From assembly GCA_002441445.1 (NCBI GenBank), contig DJWC01000019.1:19285-28058 (forward strand): 8,774 nt of DNA. Reading direction: 5' to 3'. This stretch comes from Pusillimonas sp. UBA6240. GTDB taxonomy: Bacteria > Pseudomonadota > Gammaproteobacteria > Burkholderiales > Burkholderiaceae_B. The position numbers were made by a program, and so were the translations under genes. The notes beneath the pieces are model-generated. The model saw only the letters and a program-made list of their open reading frames with translations. It was not told where the DNA came from and ran no database searches. Position 1 is the first letter of the stretch, and every line of letters starts with the position of its first letter. This document shows positions 1-4,766 of the stretch, in pieces.

Positions 1-981
1 GTCGCACAGCCAGCGCCCGAACACCTGGGTGAACGTCGTCTTGGGGGGGGCCTTGGGCTTTTGTATGCCCACATCGGGATCGAATTTGCCCGGCCCATGG
101 TACAGCACCGGGTCGGCCTCGGCCAATTTATAGCCCTGCCCCTTGCGCGTGATCACATGCAGGAATTGCAGCCCGCCCAATGCCTTGAGATTTTCCAGGG
201 TGGGAATCAAGGCATCCAGATCGTGGCCGTCGATGGGCCCCACATAATTGAAACCCAGCTCCTCGAACAGCGTGGCGGGCGACACCAGCCCCTTGGCATG
301 GCCCTCGAAGCGGCGGGCCAGTTCCAGCACGGGCGGCACGTGCTGCAGCACCGCTTTGCCGACATTCTTCGCCGCCGCATAGAACCCGCCCGACAGCAGG
401 CGGGCCAGATAGCGGTTCAGCGCGCCGACCGGCGGGGAAATCGACATATCGTTGTCGTTCAGCACCACCAGCACATTGACGCCGGGAGTCACCCCGGCAT
501 TGTTCAAGGCTTCGAACGCCATCCCCGCCGTCATCGCGCCGTCGCCGATGACCGCGATATGCTGCCGGTTGGAACCGGCGTTGCGCGAAGCCACGGCCAT
601 GCCGAGCACGGCCGATATGGAAGTGGACGAATGCGCCGTGCCGAAATCGTCGTAGCGGGATTCGCTGCGCCGGGGAAAGCCCGAAATGCCCCCTTGCTGG
701 CGCAGCCGGGCCATCTGCTCGCGCCTGCCCGTCAGTATCTTGTGCGGATAGGACTGATGGCCCACGTCCCAGACCAGCCTGTCGTCGGGCGTATCGAACA
801 CTTTGTGCAGGGCGATGGTGAGCTCTACTGTTCCCAGGTTGGACGACAGATGGCCGCCCGTCTTCGAGACGGACTGCAGAACGAACTCGCGCAGCTGCGT
901 GGCAAGCTCTTTGAGCTCCGCACGATCCAGCATGCGCAGGTCGGCCGGACTATTGATGTGTTCGAGAGAGACAGTAGGCAT
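1..981 (-). CDS. dxs: 1-deoxy-D-xylulose-5-phosphate synthase, N-terminal 327 residues (cut by window edge)
   Basis: Dxs condenses pyruvate and glyceraldehyde 3-phosphate, with thiamine diphosphate (ThDP), to 1-deoxyxylulose 5-phosphate, the entry step of the MEP isoprenoid pathway, in the cytoplasm. The frame is open from the ATG at 981 to base 1. It begins MPTVSLEHINSPADLRML and carries the family landmarks: TGGHLSSNLGTVELT (res. 41-55), WDVGHQSYPHKILTGRR (71-87), HSSTSIS (117-123), the ThDP/Mg site GDGAMTAGMAFEALNNAG (146-163) closed by NDN (175-177), and GFNYVGPIDGHD (243-254). About half of the usual ~620 residues is visible. The start fits the family N-terminus, but no clear Shine-Dalgarno precedes it. 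It is the last visible gene of the xseB-ispA-dxs group, 105 bases after ispA. A run of eight C (minus strand; G at 43-50) encodes part of KAPPK in the linker after the first domain. Identification is secure. Confidence 0.97.
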   Translation of the reverse strand, partial: MPTVSLEHINSPADLRMLDRAELKELATQLREFVLQSVSKTGGHLSSNLGTVELTIALHKVFDTPDDRLVWDVGHQSYPHKILTGRREQMARLRQQGGISGFPRRSESRYDDFGTAHSSTSISAVLGMAVASRNAGSNRQHIAVIGDGAMTAGMAFEALNNAGVTPGVNVLVVLNDNDMSISPPVGALNRYLARLLSGGFYAAAKNVGKAVLQHVPPVLELARRFEGHAKGLVSPATLFEELGFNYVGPIDGHDLDALIPTLENLKALGGLQFLHVITRKGQGYKLAEADPVLYHGPGKFDPDVGIQKPKAPPKTTFTQVFGRWLCD

Positions 982-1086
982 ACAGATTCATGAATTCAGT
1001 CCAGAGCGCATTTTAGACCGCTGACGGCAGCGGCGCCGCGCGCAGGCCGGAATGCAAGTCCCGGCCCGCAAGGCGCGCCGCGCGAG
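982..1086 (-). promoter_or_regulatory. ispA-dxs spacer with small hairpins and a -10-like box
   Basis: This 105-base spacer separates ispA from dxs on the minus strand. It holds a perfect 5-bp stem with a 4-base loop (1019-1032, CGCTG/CAGCG) and an imperfect stem near 1046-1065 (gccgg/ccggc). A TAAAAT hexamer (1015 down to 1010) could be the -10 of an internal dxs promoter starting near 1003, but I see no good -35. A 7-codon reading frame (MRSGLNS, 1011 down to 988) lies in the dxs frame and stops 6 bases before the dxs ATG. If TAAAAT is a promoter, that mini-ORF would not be on its transcript. There is no T-run, so no terminator is apparent. All regulatory readings here are weak. Confidence 0.3.
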
Positions 1087-2007
1087 TCAGCGGTCGCGCC
1101 CCACGATAAAGTCCGCCAGGTCCGCCAGGCGCGCGGCCGACGGCCCCAAGGGCAACAAGGCGGCATGGGCTTCGGCATGCAGGGATTCGAGCAGTTCCCG
1201 CGAACCTCCCATGCCCATGATGGACACATAGGTGGGCTTATTCTCCGCGGCGTCCTTGCCCGCCGTCTTGCCCAGGGTGGCGGTATCCGCCGTCACGTCC
1301 AGAATGTCGTCGACGACCTGGAAAGCCAGGCCGATCGCGGCCGCATAGCTTTCCAGCCCCTGCCGGGCGGCCGACCCGGCTCCGGCTACGATGCCGCCGA
1401 GCAGGACACTGGCCTCGAGCATGGCGCCGGTCTTCATGCTGTGCATCTGCTGCAGCTGTTCGCTCGACAAGGCCTTCCCCACGCTTTCGCAGTCTATGGC
1501 CTGCCCGCCCACCATGCCCAGGCTGCCCGCCGAACGCGCCAGCAATTGCGTGGCCTGGACGATCAGCGCCGGGGCGATGGGCATCATGCCCAGCAGCTCG
1601 AAGGCCAGCGGCTGCAATGCATCGCCCGCCAGCATCGCCGTGGCTTCGCCGAAGCGCACATGCACGGTGGGCCGCCCGCGGCGCAGCTCATCGTCGTCCA
1701 TGCAGGGCAAGTCGTCGTGCACCAGCGAATAGGCATGGATGAGTTCGACCGCCGCGGCGGCGTGATTCAGCGCGATTTCCTGCGGAGACGCGGCGGTGCC
1801 CGCCTGCAGGGAGGCTTCGCCCGCCGCGTAAACCAGCGCGGCGCGCACGCGCTTGCCGCCGCCCAGCACGGCGTAGCGCATGGCTTCGTGCAGGCTGGCG
1901 GGCACCGTGGACGCGGGCGGCAGGAATTGATCCAGCACCCCTTCTATATGCTGGACGCGATCGGCCAACCAGGCGGGAAAGCTATCCGAGGAAGGTCTGC
2001 GCCCCAT
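1087..2007 (-). CDS. ispA: Farnesyl diphosphate synthase (short-chain trans-prenyltransferase)
   Basis: IspA joins isopentenyl diphosphate to dimethylallyl and then geranyl diphosphate, giving farnesyl diphosphate, the precursor of undecaprenyl carrier lipid and quinone side chains. The 306-residue protein is close to the ~300 usual for the bacterial enzyme. It has GGGKRVRAAL (49-58), the first Asp-rich motif HDDLPCMDDDELRRGRPTVH (97-116) with the two-residue insertion of bacterial FPP synthases, GGQAID (167-172), KTGAM (192-196), and the second Asp-rich motif FQVVDDILDVTAD (229-241), followed by GKTAGKDAAENKPTYV (246-261). The tyrosine five residues before the first DD (Y93) and the following Ser fit C15 specificity. 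The frame stays open upstream to 2349, but the ATG at 2007 is preferred. It follows the xseB stop by 2 bases, has AGGA 6 bases upstream (2014-2017), and begins where the family begins (MGRRPSSDSFPAWLADRV). It is translationally tied to xseB. Confidence 0.96.
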   Translation of the reverse strand: MGRRPSSDSFPAWLADRVQHIEGVLDQFLPPASTVPASLHEAMRYAVLGGGKRVRAALVYAAGEASLQAGTAASPQEIALNHAAAAVELIHAYSLVHDDLPCMDDDELRRGRPTVHVRFGEATAMLAGDALQPLAFELLGMMPIAPALIVQATQLLARSAGSLGMVGGQAIDCESVGKALSSEQLQQMHSMKTGAMLEASVLLGGIVAGAGSAARQGLESYAAAIGLAFQVVDDILDVTADTATLGKTAGKDAAENKPTYVSIMGMGGSRELLESLHAEAHAALLPLGPSAARLADLADFIVGRDR

Positions 2008-2009
2008 GC

Positions 2010-2294
2010 CTAGTCCTCGCCGGCTTGCGGCGCATCGGCCAATGGCTTCAATAGATTGTCCTGCAGCACCTGAACCTGCAGTTCCGCCTGATCCAGGCGG
2101 CGCTGGCAGATCTTCGCCAGCTCGACGCCCTGCGCATAGGCGGCCAGGGAATCTTCCAGAGCAAGCGAGCCGCTTTCCATTTTTGAAACCAGCGCTTCGA
2201 GCTGGGCCAGGGCTGTTTCGAAATCTTGCGGCAATTCCGCGCCGGCCTTGGCGGCCGCCTGTTCCGGCTGCCCGCCTGTATTCGTGTCGTTCAT
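2010..2294 (-). CDS. xseB: Exodeoxyribonuclease VII small subunit
   Basis: XseB is the small, helical subunit of exonuclease VII. Several copies bind one XseA to form the nuclease that degrades single-stranded DNA to oligonucleotides. The 94-residue protein has the family core: LPQDFETALAQLEALVSKME (res. 20-39), SGSLALEDSLAAYAQGVELAKICQ (40-63), then RRLDQAELQVQVL. This is two amphipathic helices with the signature pattern FE.AL..LE..V..ME.G.L.LE.SL. The frame could start at 2318 (MLIYRNTV...), but the ATG at 2294 (MNDTNTGG) is better. It leaves a normal N-terminus and has GGAA about 9 bases upstream. XseA is not in this window; separate location of the two subunit genes is usual. It is the first gene of the minus-strand xseB-ispA-dxs group, an arrangement common in proteobacteria. 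Confidence 0.94.
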   Translation of the reverse strand: MNDTNTGGQPEQAAAKAGAELPQDFETALAQLEALVSKMESGSLALEDSLAAYAQGVELAKICQRRLDQAELQVQVLQDNLLKPLADAPQAGED

Positions 2295-2318
2295 GACAGT
2301 GTTCCGATAAATAAGCAA

Positions 2319-2355
2319 GGCGCCGCGGCGCCCTCGCGTGCTTTCCCAAATTGTA
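2319..2355 (-). promoter_or_regulatory. Candidate xseB promoter -10 and palindromic leader
   Basis: On the minus strand TACAAT (2355 down to 2350) is a good sigma-70 -10 box. It would place a transcription start near 2343 and give xseB a leader of about 50 bases. No convincing -35 lies 17 bases further up (CGGCAA at 2378-2373). The leader contains the perfect 14-bp palindrome GGCGCCGCGGCGCC (2319-2332), which could form a compact GC hairpin ahead of the xseB ribosome site. Whether that is regulatory cannot be told from sequence. Confidence 0.4.
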
Positions 2356-2404
2356 CGGGATGCCGGCGCGGCTTGCCGGAGTGCGTTTTATTTACCGCCG
2401 GGCC

Positions 2405-2431
2405 GCCGGATCGCCGGATCGCCGGATCGCC
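2405..2431. repeat. 8-bp tandem repeat, about 3.4 copies (GCCGGATC)
   Basis: GCCGGATC occurs three times back to back (2405-2412, 2413-2420, 2421-2428), followed by GCC. It is a short, perfect, non-coding tandem array in the divergent intergenic region, just above the putative xseB promoter. Such arrays can change copy number by replication slippage. The position could alter spacing of upstream elements, but no function is shown. Confidence 0.85.
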
Positions 2432-2465
2432 TGAGGCTCGGCGCCCCCAGCTAGGCGCCCCCCAG

Positions 2466-2488
2466 CAAAAACACCGCTCATGGAGCGG
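2466..2488 (-). terminator. Stem-loop with T-tract, terminator-like on the minus strand
   Basis: CCGCTC (2474-2479) and GAGCGG (2483-2488) form a perfect 6-bp stem with a 3-base loop. Read on the minus strand the stem is followed by TGTTTTTG (2473 to 2466), the form of a Rho-independent terminator. No protein-coding gene on the minus strand ends here; the nearest one upstream on that strand is the sulfurtransferase ending at 3870. So it would end an unannotated RNA, act as an attenuator upstream of xseB, or be a relic. Confidence 0.5.
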
Positions 2489-2512
2489 CAAGCCGAAGGA
2501 TGAGCCCGGACA

Positions 2513-2539
2513 CTGGACAGTCCGCAGCGGACCGTCCAG
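2513..2539. repeat. 12-bp-arm inverted repeat (strong stem-loop)
   Basis: CTGGACAGTCCG (2513-2524) and CGGACCGTCCAG (2528-2539) are inverted copies with a 3-base loop and one non-complementary position (2519 against 2533). In a plus-strand RNA that position is an A-C mismatch. In a minus-strand RNA it is a G-U pair, so the stem would be unbroken. This, with the T-tract of the adjacent 2474-2488 hairpin, suggests that if a structured RNA is made here it is read from the minus strand. The arm could also be a protein-binding dyad. Confidence 0.6.
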
Positions 2540-2557
2540 CGCCTGGCGAACCGGGTC

Positions 2558-2603
2558 GGCCCGCGAGCCGCGAGGCGGCGCGGCGCCGGGGCCCTTTTTC
2601 TTT
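2558..2603 (+). terminator. Weak plus-strand terminator candidate
   Basis: GGCCC (2558-2562) can pair with GGGCC (2589-2593), enclosing a smaller perfect stem GCCGC/GCGGC (2567-2579). It is followed by TTTTTCTTT (2595-2603). This fits a Rho-independent terminator for a plus-strand RNA from upstream, but the loop is long and the region is so GC-rich that competing folds are likely. Confidence 0.25.
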
Positions 2604-2621
2604 ATCGGAAGTAAACTAGGG

Positions 2622-2627
2622 TACAAT
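2622..2627 (+). promoter_or_regulatory. Candidate -10 box for the Rieske oxygenase gene
   Basis: TACAAT (2622-2627) matches the sigma-70 -10 consensus at five of six positions and faces the oxygenase gene. A start near 2634 would give an untranslated leader of about 85 bases that includes the hairpin and upstream ORF at 2671-2722. The expected -35 position (about 2599-2604, TCTTTA) is poor, so an activator may be needed or the true promoter may lie elsewhere. Confidence 0.35.
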
Positions 2628-2670
2628 CCGTCCTCCTTATTTTCATCGGCCAGTCCGTTTTTTTCTTCGC

Positions 2671-2697
2671 ACCAGGATCCATGCTTTTTTTCCTGGT
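2671..2697 (+). promoter_or_regulatory. Leader hairpin covering the upstream-ORF ribosome site
   Basis: ACCAGGA (2671-2677) and TCCTGGT (2691-2697) form a perfect 7-bp stem around a 13-base loop that contains the upstream-ORF ATG (2681-2683) and most of a T7 run. The AGGA in the left arm is the only Shine-Dalgarno-like sequence for that ORF, so the fold would hide it. It lies about 11 bases before the strong GGGGGGAA ribosome site (2709-2716) of the oxygenase gene and leaves that site free. Confidence 0.4.
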
Positions 2698-2722
2698 TTC
2701 ATTGCAGCGGGGGGAACCATGA
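2681..2722 (+). CDS. Candidate 13-residue leader peptide / upstream ORF
   Basis: ATG at 2681 opens a 13-codon frame, MLFFLVSLQRGEP, ending in TGA at 2720-2722. The stop overlaps the oxygenase start codon in an ATGA arrangement (oxygenase ATG 2719-2721). The peptide starts strongly hydrophobic and ends polar. Its Shine-Dalgarno candidate AGGA (2674-2677) is only 3 bases from the ATG, which is short, and sits in the hairpin at 2671-2697. It could couple translation to the oxygenase gene, act as a regulatory leader, or be chance: the ATGA overlap alone is weak evidence, and the oxygenase gene has its own good ribosome site. Codons 2-3 lie in a T7 run that could slip. Confidence 0.25.
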   Translation: MLFFLVSLQRGEP

Positions 2723-3873
2723 CCGACATCAGTCGGGCAGCGCACTTCGCGCCGGCGCAAACTCAACTTTCCGTCAGCAGCTATTTTGACGACGCCGTTT
2801 TTGCCCGCGAGCTAGAGCTTATTTTCAGGAATTCCGCGCTATATGTCGGCCACGAAAAACTCGTGCCCGAAGTCGGCGACTGGCGCACGCTCGCCCAGGA
2901 GCGCGCCGGCCGCGCACTGGTGCGCACCCCTCAAGGCGTGGAATTGATTTCCAATGTCTGCCGCCACAGGCAGGCCATCATGCTGGGCGGCCAGCCGGGC
3001 GACGTCGCCGGTTGCGCGAATTCGCACGGCAACCTGCGCGACACCGGCGGCAATATAGTCTGCCCCGTGCATCGCTGGACTTACAGCAAGGAAGGCAAGC
3101 TGCTGGGAGCGCCCCAGTTTCCGCACACACCCTGCATGGATTTGCAGCGCTACAGCCTGAAGAACTGCCACGGCCTGTTGTTCGAGGGGCCCCGCAACCC
3201 CGCGCGGGACATGGCCGCCCTGTTCGAGCGTCCGGAATTCGATTTTTCCGAGTACGTGCTGGATCATGTCGAAGTGCACCAATGCAATTACAACTGGAAG
3301 ACCTTCATCGAGGTCTACCTGGAAGACTATCACGTCGGGCCGTTCCACCCCGGCCTGGGGCATTTCGTCACCTGCGACGACTTGAGCTGGGAATTTTCCG
3401 ACTGGTACAGCCTGCAGAAGGTCGGCGTGAACAAGGCGCTGAGCCAGCCGGGAAGCGATGTCTACAAGCGGTGGCACAAGCAGTTGATGGACTACCGCAG
3501 CGGGGCGGAACCCGATTTCGGCGCGGTATGGGTCACTTATTTTCCCACGCACATGATAGAGCTCTATCCGCATGTCGTGGTCCTGTCGACCTTGCATCCG
3601 GTCAGCCCGCAGGAAACCGTCAATATCGTCGAGTTTTATTATCCCGAGGACATCGCCGCCTTCGAGCGTGAGTTCGTGCTGGCGCAGCGGGCCGCCTACA
3701 TGGAAACCGCCATCGAGGACGACGAGATCGCCGAGCGCATGGATGCCGGCCGGCGCGCCCTGATGCGCCGCGGCGTGAACGAAGCCGGGCCTTATCAGTC
3801 CCCCATGGAAGACGGCATGCGCCACTTCCATGAATGGTACCGGCGCATGATGGCCGGCCCCGGCGCCGCTTAG
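2719..3873 (+). CDS. Rieske non-heme iron oxygenase, alpha (catalytic) subunit
   Basis: This 384-residue protein is a Rieske-type ring-hydroxylating or monooxygenase terminal component; substrate unknown. The N-terminal [2Fe-2S] domain has C81-R-H83 and C115-P-V-H118. The C-terminal SRPBCC-type domain carries the mononuclear iron site EDYHVGPFHP (202-211) with H205 and H210 as ligands, D203 as the likely electron-bridging Asp, and D334 in AIEDDEIAERMDAGRRAL (331-348) as the probable third ligand. The two cluster half-motifs are 31 residues apart, longer than the ~15-17 usual for ring-hydroxylating dioxygenases, with an extra C99 and H103 between them. The start at 2719 has an excellent ribosome site (GGGGGGAA, 2709-2716). 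No reductase, ferredoxin or beta subunit is adjacent, so electrons must come from a partner elsewhere. Overall style resembles single-component-alpha enzymes of the CntA/choline-monooxygenase type, but I cannot assign a substrate. Its stop overlaps that of the convergent sulfurtransferase. Confidence 0.9.
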   Translation: MTDISRAAHFAPAQTQLSVSSYFDDAVFARELELIFRNSALYVGHEKLVPEVGDWRTLAQERAGRALVRTPQGVELISNVCRHRQAIMLGGQPGDVAGCANSHGNLRDTGGNIVCPVHRWTYSKEGKLLGAPQFPHTPCMDLQRYSLKNCHGLLFEGPRNPARDMAALFERPEFDFSEYVLDHVEVHQCNYNWKTFIEVYLEDYHVGPFHPGLGHFVTCDDLSWEFSDWYSLQKVGVNKALSQPGSDVYKRWHKQLMDYRSGAEPDFGAVWVTYFPTHMIELYPHVVVLSTLHPVSPQETVNIVEFYYPEDIAAFEREFVLAQRAAYMETAIEDDEIAERMDAGRRALMRRGVNEAGPYQSPMEDGMRHFHEWYRRMMAGPGAA

Positions 3874-4766
3874 ACGCCTGTTGGCGGGCCGTTGCCGCCC
3901 TGGCCCGAACGCGCCACCGGGCGCGCCGGGTCGCTAACCCATTCGCTCCAGGACCCATGATATAGGGCCGAACCGTGCAGGCCGGCCAGTTCCATGGCGA
4001 ATAGATTATGGCAGGCGGTAATGCCCGAACCGCACTGATGGACGATGTCCGTGGCCGGCGTGCCGGCCAGCAAGGCGCCGAAATCGCGGCGCAGCTCGGC
4101 GGCTGGCTTGAAACGGCCATCCTCGGCGACATTCAGCGTGGCGGGACGGTTCACCGCGCCCGGTATGTGGCCGGCCACCGGATCCAGAGGCTCGGTTTCA
4201 CCGCGATAGCGATTCGCGGCGCGGGCGTCAACCAGGGTGAACGCCGGGTTCTGTATATTGGCCAGCACCTGCTGCGCGTCCACCGTGGGCATGGAAGGCT
4301 GCGCGGGAAGGTGCATGCCCTGCACCGCCTGCGCTTCGGTCAGGGCGGGCATGTTGACGCCGGTTTCCACAGCGCCGCCCGCGTCCAGCCATGCTTGCCA
4401 GCCCCCGTCCAGCACGGCCACGCTTTCATGGCCCAGCCAGCGCAGCATCCACCACAGATGCGAGGCGAACATGCCGTTGCCGGCATCGTAGACCAGCACC
4501 TGGGCGCGCCGGGTCAGCCCCTGGGTGCGCATGAGGGCGGCGAAATCGGCCAGATCCGGCAAGGGGTGGCGGCCGTTGCGGCCGGTTTTGGGAGCGGCGA
4601 GCTGGGTTTCGTGATCCAGGAACAAGGCCCCCGGTATGTGGCCCTGCTCGTAGGCGCGGCGCCCCGCCGCGTGGTCGGCCAGATCGTGCCGGACATCGAA
4701 TACCAGCCATTCCCGGGAAGGCAGTTTGTCGCGCATTTCATGCGCGTCCATCAGTTGCTTAAACAC
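3870..4766 (-). CDS. sseA: Two-domain rhodanese-type sulfurtransferase (3-mercaptopyruvate type)
   Basis: This 298-residue protein has two rhodanese domains. The first, about 10-130, is non-catalytic, with FDVRHDLADHAAGRRAYEQG (23-42), HIPGALFLDHE (43-53) and VLDGGWQAW (118-126). The second is catalytic, with LVDARAANRYRGETEPLDP (178-196), GHIPGAVNRP (199-208) and active-site loop HQCGSGITACHN (243-254), nucleophile C245. The CGSGITA loop is that of 3-mercaptopyruvate sulfurtransferases (CG[S/T]GVTA) rather than thiosulfate rhodaneses (CRKGVT). It would move sulfur from 3-mercaptopyruvate or a related donor to a thiol or cyanide acceptor. The chosen start is GTG at 4766: AGGAG lies 7 bases upstream (4774-4778), and it overlaps the end of the permease gene by 8 bases. 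An ATG five codons on (4751) is the alternative. The 3' end overlaps the oxygenase stop by 4 bases. Sulfurtransferase identity is firm; exact substrate is inferred. Confidence 0.92.
   Translation of the reverse strand: MFKQLMDAHEMRDKLPSREWLVFDVRHDLADHAAGRRAYEQGHIPGALFLDHETQLAAPKTGRNGRHPLPDLADFAALMRTQGLTRRAQVLVYDAGNGMFASHLWWMLRWLGHESVAVLDGGWQAWLDAGGAVETGVNMPALTEAQAVQGMHLPAQPSMPTVDAQQVLANIQNPAFTLVDARAANRYRGETEPLDPVAGHIPGAVNRPATLNVAEDGRFKPAAELRRDFGALLAGTPATDIVHQCGSGITACHNLFAMELAGLHGSALYHGSWSEWVSDPARPVARSGQGGNGPPTGV

Larger units (their letters stand above)
2295..2718. other. 424-base divergent intergenic region
   Basis: This stretch lies between the divergent xseB and Rieske oxygenase genes. 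Reading frames crossing it look like shadows: low-complexity Pro/Arg/Gly translations with no recognisable motif. From left to right it holds a GC palindrome and -10-like box facing xseB, an 8-bp tandem repeat (2405-2431), a near-duplicated GGCGC(5-6)AGC block (2440-2451 and 2454-2466), two strong stem-loops (2474-2488 and 2513-2539), a GC-rich stem region ending in T5 (2558-2603), a -10-like TACAAT facing the oxygenase gene, two T7 tracts (2658-2664 and 2685-2691) and a 13-codon leader ORF. The parts are entered separately. It is long and more structured than an ordinary divergent promoter region needs. Confidence 0.6.

Noticed and set aside
43..50. Run of eight G (eight C in the dxs coding strand), resembling phase-variation tracts known in Bordetella.
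   Set aside because: It lies inside dxs, normally an essential gene, where a frameshift would be lethal. The tract is simply Pro codons in KAPPK, a linker, and the frame is intact.
1165..2013. Long plus-strand open frame opposite ispA (282 codons).
   Set aside because: It is antisense to a certain gene, rich in His/Arg/Gln/Gly as expected for the complement of high-GC codons, and shows no family motif or ribosome site.
2008..2349. N-terminal extension of IspA up to 2349 (420-residue reading).
   Set aside because: The extension overlaps xseB out of frame, is Arg/Gly-rich with no homology I recognise, and the ATG at 2007 has a ribosome site and gives the usual length.
2489..2512. Minus-strand GTCCGGGCTC, similar to a conserved stretch in RNase P RNA.
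   Set aside because: No other conserved region of RNase P RNA (for example the terminal pairing or the second conserved core) can be found around it, so the match is chance.
2226..2789. Plus-strand frame of 187 codons across the divergent intergenic region.
   Set aside because: It overlaps both xseB and the oxygenase start, has low-complexity composition, and has no ribosome site or recognisable domain.
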